From Cycas panzhihuaensis (Eukaryota; Cycadophyta): a stretch of 64,000 bases of DNA. The stretch is from contig CM041465.1 of the NCBI GenBank assembly GCA_023213395.1, forward strand, positions 206,653,741 to 206,717,740, given 5' to 3'. This document shows, one piece after another, positions 57,950 through 64,000 of the stretch. Within the stretch, counting starts at the first letter, position 1. The number at the start of each line of letters is the position of its first letter. The notes beneath the pieces are model-generated. The model was given only the letters and a program-made list of their open reading frames with translations. It was not told where the DNA came from and made no database searches. The position numbers were made by a program, and so were the translations under genes.

Positions 57950-59020
57950 TTGGGTCAATTATGAAGACCATCTTTCTAGCTTTGCAGATACTACCGTAAC
58001 TAGTAGTCCATTTTTTAGAACATTACATACATAGACTAGCTTCCCAACGATGTTGTGCCTTTGCTGGGGTGATGTATATGGACTTTAAAGAGGGTTCCTT
58101 TACACGTTACTCGAGAGATGTAACTAGGGTGTCCTCTAGTCATGAGTGCAATCATTAGTAATTAGTTGGATGTGGTCTTTAGGAATAGGCTGTATCAGCT
58201 TGTCAGGATTATGAAAGCCAAGTGGAGTCTCGTCTAAATGGAGGAGGTCTTTCTACGGCAAACTCTGCTTCTATTGCTTTAGACATATTAATTTCATCTT
58301 TTAGATTAGATAGGGAGACCATCTTTAGGCACATTTGGATAGGTTCTTTAAGCCCAGACACATACGTATCTATCTCTATCTATTTATCAAGTTGCTAATG
58401 AACTCGATTATGTAAAGATTGGAACTCATCAGTGTAAACTTTGACAGAGGATATTTACTTCAAACATGTTAGCTATGTGAAAAAAGATTAGTTCCAAGTG
58501 TCTTTATATTGCTTGAAAAATAACTAGAGAAGTATACCCAAGACTGGCTAGAGGGGTACTCCCACTTCCACCATCAGAACCAATGATGTGCCTTCCCATC
58601 TAAGTGGATGGAAGTAAATGTAAGTTGTTCATTTATTGACATTGGGTTGAGTGTAAAGTAGGACTCTAGCTTGCTAATCCAACTTCGCGCACTATCCCTA
58701 TTGAGGTTTGGATCAAATGTGGGTATGTTGATCTAATGATGAAATGGTTACTACTAACGTGGAGGTAGAGGGGTGATTTGTTGCTATGTGGGGATGACTG
58801 GTAGTGGAGCAGAGAAGTTGTTCAACCTCTTAATTATATTTTGGACATCATCATGGGATGCTAGGTTTAATAGTCTTGAGTTAAATTCTTCCCGCATGGT
58901 AGCTACTTCATTTTTAACCTCCTCATGCATGTGGGCAAAATCCTCCTTGATTTTTTCCTAAATATTGATGACGTGGGTCTCAAGTGCTAAGATTTTATCA
59001 CTGTTGCTTTGAGGAGCCAT
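57950..59020 (-). pseudogene. E8 gag
   Basis: Start ATG at 59020 (minus): MAPQSNSDKILALETHVINI, a stop, then KIKEDFAHMHEEVKNEVATM and a coiled-coil-like stretch to about 58800. Next come SWISKLESYFTLNPMSINEQ (near 58630-58690) and HLDGKAHHWF-WWKWEYP (near 58560-58610), the W-x-x-x-L-x-x-F and A-x-x-WF signatures of chromovirus gag. Near 58000-58030 LCM-CSKKW, then GSIC resembles a decayed CCHC knuckle, just before the protease. It encoded the capsid. Many stops. Confidence 0.82.
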
Positions 59021-60063
59021 GGAGAAAGGGCGTAAAGAGGTAGAAATAAGTAGAAAGAAAGGGAATGAATGAAGTGGGAAAGATCAAGAAAGAACAGTAC
59101 ATAAGAAAAAGGGAGTTGTTAAGGGAAAGAAGGGGGGAAATAGGTAGAGTGTGGGGTGTCTATAGCTTATTGACCCCAAAGGAATTTACATAAACATGAT
59201 ATCAAGTTCTCACAAATAATTGCGAAAAGCTCATTCAAATGGGGTATACAAAGTATAGGAGGGGATGGGGCTGGTGGGGCCCACTAGTGACCAGGTACTA
59301 AAAAACGTGAAAATTTCTGGTATGTACCAACCTAGTGCAAACTAACCAGTATGATGTACTAACCAAAATGAGGTATATATTTATAATGGTAAATTTTCTC
59401 ACTGAACTAAGTGGAGTTTTTTTTTTCCTTTATTTTTCTCTTCTTCTTCTTCTTCTTTTTCTTTTCCCTTTTTCTTTCTTTCTTTCTTTTCCTTCTTGTA
59501 GTGGGTCTGACTACACTAATAAGTTCTAGGTTTAGGTAGTAGGAGGAACTTCTTTTTTTAAAATATGAGGTGACTTGTGGTCTGAACCCCGAATATGTAT
59601 ACCAAGGTATCCTACCAACTACTAGACAAGGTGTGCTTGGTCTTATAGGCCTAGTAATAAACTGTAGAAGTTCAGGGTAGGTAGCTTCATTGCACTAACC
59701 ACTAACCATTGCACTACAAGACTTCAGCAGTTGATAGTTGCCTATGCTAGGGAGGGAGAAAAGAAAGCCACCCAGTAGAGTTATCTATCCTTGAGTTATA
59801 ATTCAATGCAGAATTTAAAATATAGAAATGAAATTAAAACTGGATGAAAAACAGAAGGATAAAATGATGGTGTTACCTGGGAAAAAGAATTCCCCTTTTC
59901 TCCTGACTCTTGAGCTGTCCTGGTACCATTTCTTAATCTATGTAGAGAGAGTACTAAGAAAAGGTCTTTCCTTGATCTCTACCGTGGTAGAGAGAGTACT
60001 TAATCTAATAGGAAAAAAAAAAAATTCTAATCTTCCGAGCAGCTTCCCACGATTGCAACACAA
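59021..60063 (-). other. E8 leader with pyrimidine microsatellites
   Basis: About 1 kb between primer site and gag start. It contains a run of TTC and TTTC repeats (about 59410-59500, plus strand). The plus-strand frames at 59335-59529 and 59828-60079 show no protein family. Confidence 0.7.
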
Positions 60064-60074
60064 CTCTGATACCA
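60064..60074 (-). other. E8 primer-binding site
   Basis: The complement reads TGGTATCAGAG, two bases from the 5' LTR; tRNA-iMet type, common in chromoviruses and copia. Confidence 0.85.
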
Positions 60075-60076
60075 CT

Positions 60077-60490
60077 TGAGACATTTCTTCTTACTAGCAC
60101 TATTGAGATAGTAGAGAAATAACAGTCGCAACTATGCCATTTTATCCAATAGGGCAAACAAATAAACCAAGAGTTTCACAGGAACACTAGAGCACTAAAT
60201 GATCACCAAGAATAGAAACCATTGTAACACACTCTTTATAAAATATTCTATCAAGATAACCATCATTTATAATTTATGACCCTTATATAGACAAAAGAGG
60301 GTCTTATACATGTAATCCTATTGGCGGCCTAAGCGACCTTACATTTTATTAGACAGTAGTGGCCATGTATACCAATGGCCAGCTTAACAGCACATGCACG
60401 AAGTTCCATAATTAACCTTATCTTATAACTTGCTGATAGCTCTCCGTATACTAGTGGTTTACATAACTTAGCCGAATAAGTTATGTAACA
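60077..60490 (-). repeat. E8 5' LTR (right)
   Basis: TGAGACATTTC ... TATGTAACA on the plus strand, then CTTAA. TATA box at 60282-60289 (minus). Confidence 0.95.
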
Positions 60491-60495
60491 CTTAA

Positions 60496-60815
60496 AGTAT
60501 CCACCAAAGTTATTAAATGGAGGCTTTCTACATCATAAGTTCTATTACTACTTAATGGCATCTAGTAAGGAGATTCCCCTACCATATCATCTTATTTTTT
60601 TTAATCTACAGTTGGAGGTATAGAGTTTAAACCATATTTTTAAATTACTAAATCTTCATGGATACATTTTATACTTTTAAATGGATAATTTATGGATAAT
60701 ATTCAACTTAATTCTTGAGAATTATTACCCTATACATATTAGAGTATTTACTTTTATTTTTAAAAGTTTATTTTTTATCAACCCACAAGGGGTTAATAAA
60801 ATTAAGGAGGCTAGA
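60496..60815 (+). other. E1 end of internal region and polypurine tract
   Basis: Continues the E1 reading across E8 (KYPPKLLNGG-like, with frame kept), then AT-rich DNA without domain. ATTAAGGAGGCTAGA (60801-60815) precedes the TG of the 3' LTR and is the likely polypurine tract. Confidence 0.6.
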
Positions 60816-63800
60816 TGTTACCCTATTTTTTAGTCCTTTCTTTAAAATGGCATGTAAATGAGTAAAATAAGCCATGATTTCATTAATAAAAAAGGAAGAA
60901 GACTATGTAGATTAGGAGATTAACCTACTTATTTTGAAGATCATTGAAGGGTAGGTTCTGGAGCACTTATAAGAGTTAGTAATGGTCAAGATTCATGTTT
61001 TATTGAATCTGTTATGATAATTTTATCAAGACAAAAGTGCTTAGTAAGCATAAGTGAATTATCTAAGTCCAAAGGGTATTATTTATGTTGCAATGAGTTT
61101 TAGAAATTTCATTTAATCTTACATATGATAATATATAAATGGAGTTCTCTTTAAAATAATAAAGTGATAAGAGTAAGTAGATATGGGAAACACCTTATGC
61201 GAGAAAATAATAATGATTGAGTCATTATCACAAGTCACTATCTCACAGGAAGACTCCATTTGAGAATGTTTTTCAAGAAAGAGATGATGATGCAAGAAGT
61301 GTCAATGTAGGAAATACCTCACTTAGGAAAGACCAATATGAGAGAATAAAAGAGCAAGATAATTTTTGTGGGTTGTTATCCCATAAGGAGGCCCTATTCA
61401 AAAACACTTTTTAAAAAAAAGGGTATTAATATAGGAAAGATTGATATAGAATGGAAGCATGCGAGAAAGGAAACGCTACATATAAATCCCACAAACTAAG
61501 TTTCCACATAATGCTCATACCTTAATATGTAACTCCCAAGAATAGGCATTCATATAAGAATCCATGATGTGGGAAAGAGAGAAAGAACATGAAGTTCCTA
61601 TATATTATTCTCACACATTAAAGTTTTTTCTTATAACATTTTCAAAGGAAATCCCCCATGTGGGAAATATCACCATGGAAAGTAGCCATGTTGGACTATA
61701 TTTTAAAGATTTAGAGATTTAGAAGAGTATACTCTTAAGAGAATTTTTTTAAGTGGATATACTGAGTACATGAATGTAAATACAATTAGGGCTCTTGATT
61801 CAACATACACTTTAAATTACAACCATTGATCTCCCATTATATATTGTGCTTAACATCCAATTACTCAATGTGATGATGCCTTAATGACTTTGGTAATTCT
61901 AACATATCATTAATGTGAATGCATTATTCCTGACTTATAAGAAATAAACACATGATGGTAAAGATTGTGAGACATAAAGTAATAATTAATTTATACCATG
62001 TATCCCCATTTCATTATGATGGCTATAAAATAAGTTTTTGTGGCAAAGGAGATCCCATAAGGTGCGTATCTTATAGGTAAAATGATTACAATTTTAAATT
62101 GAATGGTCCAATCAAAGCAAGGTTCACATAGAAGAGATCAAGAATATGTCATGGTGGGTAACTTTATAGAAGATTTATAGGATGTGTTACATCCTTAATC
62201 ATAAAATGGTCATGGGATGCATGAATCATGTGGAGTTCCAAGAGCCACCTTAGGAAAATAGTTAATTATGAAAATCTAAATTAACTCAAATTGAGTTAAT
62301 ATATAATGAGAAGGTAATCCCTTATCTAAGATTACAATGTGAGAAAACATGAGGATTTGGCATAGTAAAGTCAAAAACATGCATGTAAGGGGAAAACCCT
62401 AAAGGTTAAAATCTAGTTATGAAGATAACCATAAGTAGAGGATGGAAAGTATCATAGAGTTATACCTTTATTTATCCAACCTCCATCAACAATTATCTAA
62501 TTAACTAACTAAAGTAGGGTTAGTATATATGATTCAAATCTAGCACCCAAAAATAAGTGAAAGATTACCTCCACCATTAGCTAACCTTGATCTATAGGCA
62601 ACTAACTTTCATCATGATGAATATCTTCATGGTAATAGAGGGTCATATTTCACAGTACCATAGTGATTGAGACCACTCTAATGGCCACACTCATAAGTCT
62701 ATTATAATAATAACACCAACTTATAGGGAGTTGCATTAGACCAAATGGCCATCACAAAATTTATCACCTCAACATGGGGTAAGATCATTCCCTAATACAA
62801 TGGTTATAGATCAACATAACATAGGAAAGGTCTAAACTCTCATAAGAGATATTCTTCACTAATTTGTAATGCAAGTGGAGGAAACTTATAAGAGAATACA
62901 TTATAGTTTAAAAGGGGTTCAATTGTGACTTGTGAAAAGAGAGAGAATTATGAGGGGTCCTTTAGGTGATTTTTTTTTTCTCTTTTTTTTTTTCTCTTCT
63001 TTGTCTTTTTCTATTTTCATCTTCTCTCTAATTCTTCTTTGTTGATGTCTATCTATATATGTAATTTATATGAATTATACTTTTGGTAAGAGGTAATTCT
63101 AAATGTAATATAACTTATGAAACTAAGAGTACTTAGGAAGCACATTTTGTTGCTGGAGGCCTTACTTCATTATAATTGTACCTATTTGTATTAAATGATT
63201 TTGTTGGGTAGCATTTATACACTCAAGTACTCTATTATATATAAAAATTATTTATAATAAAGTGTAAATTACTTTAAGAAATAATTGTTTCTTCAGTTAT
63301 TTTGTGACGTTTTATTGAATAATTTATCATGAGGAATAAAGATATATATATATATTACTAAAGTTATATTGCTTGTGGTTGACCTTTTTATGTTTCCCTC
63401 TGATTCTAAAGTTGAGATTCACTTGAATATATGCTAGGGCTCTCTAACTATGTATTTGACACTTTAACTTTGAATTATTGAGGCACATAATCTACACTTT
63501 TAGTATGTATTTTTGGCATTAATGAGGGAATTTGATAAAGGGTTAGGGAGTATAGTCTAGAGCTATATCCATTATGATTCTATTTGAAGGTCTTTTCCAA
63601 TTGGTTTATCCTAGGTAGATTAATACATTAACCTTCTTTTTAGTGATAAATACTTAAGTGAAATAAGTAAAGCTTATATTTCTCTATTTCTCTTTAGTTT
63701 TTATCTTCTTTTCTTCCTCTTTTCAACATTCTATTTCTTCCCCTTTTCTTTATCTTTCCTTATTACACTCTGAAAAATATCCTTTGTAATTCTATGTAAT

Positions 63801-64000
63801 GGCTATTTTATTTATTAGTTTTATATATTATGCATGTCATTTATATCATGTATCATAGGACAAGTCAACTTGGCTATACTGTAGAGTTAGATATCTTGTG
63901 TTTGCTTCACTATCATTTGTTCTTATTTGGCAAACATGTAAATCTTGTCTTATTATTATCTAATCCTTGGGGGGTATAATAATAGGGGAAGAATATAAAT
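60816..64000 (+). repeat. E1 3' LTR (cut by window edge)
   Basis: TGTTACCC start. 3185 bases in the window, free of E2, E3 and the 257 base retroposon, so it preserves all three unoccupied sites (near 62290, 62735 and 62780). A T/C-rich run lies at about 62970-63020. The frame at 61217-61414 is a chance reading. Confidence 0.78.

Larger units (their letters stand above)
54056..60490 (-). mobile_element. E8: chromodomain Ty3/gypsy element (chromovirus), minus strand
   Basis: Two 414 bp LTRs (54056-54469 and 60077-60490) with a perfect target duplication CTTAA (54051-54055 and 60491-60495). On the minus strand: primer site (complement of 60064-60074, TGGTATCAGAG), gag from 59020, protease, RT, RNase H, integrase and a C-terminal chromodomain, then a purine tract beside the left LTR. 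This is the chromovirus layout. Length 6435 bp is full size. LTRs are clearly similar, differing by scattered transitions, so it is younger than E2-E5 but older than E6. Confidence 0.95.
10433..64000 (+). mobile_element. E1: outer Ty3/gypsy-like element with >3 kb LTRs (runs off the right edge)
   Basis: The sequence at 10433-11906 + 15650-16081 + 49980-about 51540 matches 60816-64000 in the same order and orientation once the insertions E2 and E3 are removed. Similarity begins abruptly at TACTACCC (10433) and TGTTACCC (60816). The second start is preceded by a purine tract (60801-60815), as expected for a 3' LTR. Downstream of the first copy lies a gag remnant (from about 51756). The two copies are therefore the 5' and 3' LTRs of one element. 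Its own internal DNA is only about 2.6 kb after removing E8, with gag but no pol seen. The 3' target-site copy is outside the window. Confidence 0.75.

Noticed and set aside
1-64000. Host protein-coding genes, tRNA or rRNA genes
   Set aside because: No open frame outside retroelement domains shows a protein family, and I saw no tRNA or rRNA sequence; tRNA-like words are the primer-binding sites.

Overview
The window looks like intergenic DNA of a large plant genome: AT-rich, poor in CpG, with no host gene that I can support, and filled with LTR retrotransposons nested inside each other. The old, mutated but still whole insertions would suit a slowly purged genome such as a gymnosperm, but that is inference and I cannot name the species.

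Left flank (1-10432): antisense remnant of a LINE ORF1 (DUF4283-like, 1-720); a copia-type LTR with primer-binding site (2799-3054); and an antisense, stop-ridden remnant of a Helitron replication initiator (about 5250-6770) keeping its HxH motif and tyrosine pair. A tandem pair of ~357 bp units lies at 8222-8940.

From 10433 to beyond the right edge I read one nested array. E1 is an outer Ty3/gypsy element (10433->64000) with LTRs over 3 kb, a gag remnant and no visible pol. Its 5' LTR was hit by E2 (copia, minus, 11907-15644, TSD AATTT) and E3 (copia, plus, 16082-49974, TSD TAAAG/CAAAG). The uninterrupted 3' LTR of E1 (60816-64000) acts as an internal empty site for both. E3 was itself hit three times: by E4 (copia, plus, 16603-21130, TSD AATCT) in its leader, E5 (copia, minus, 24177-33918) in its gag/protease region, and E7 (gypsy, plus, 36226-49063, TSD GGCAT/GGGAT) inside its reverse transcriptase. 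E5 carries the young copia E6 (27257-32382, TSD CATCT). E1's internal region was also hit by E8, a chromodomain gypsy element (minus, 54056-60490, TSD CTTAA). Deepest chain: E1 > E3 > E5 > E6.

All coding regions are broken, so the 'genes' are pseudogenes of gag, protease, integrase, reverse transcriptase (RT) and RNase H. Points of most interest: the Helitron relic; the 12.8 kb E7 element, which keeps gag, a damaged protease and a plant-type RNase H but no recognisable RT core or integrase, and whose 3' region has two tandem-repeat systems, one a 29 bp array of small hairpins with compensatory base changes; a probable short retroposon in the E1 LTR; and E6, whose LTRs are nearly identical while its reading frames are full of single-base shifts.

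All comparisons were made by eye; identities are qualitative and domain names come from recognised motifs, not searches.
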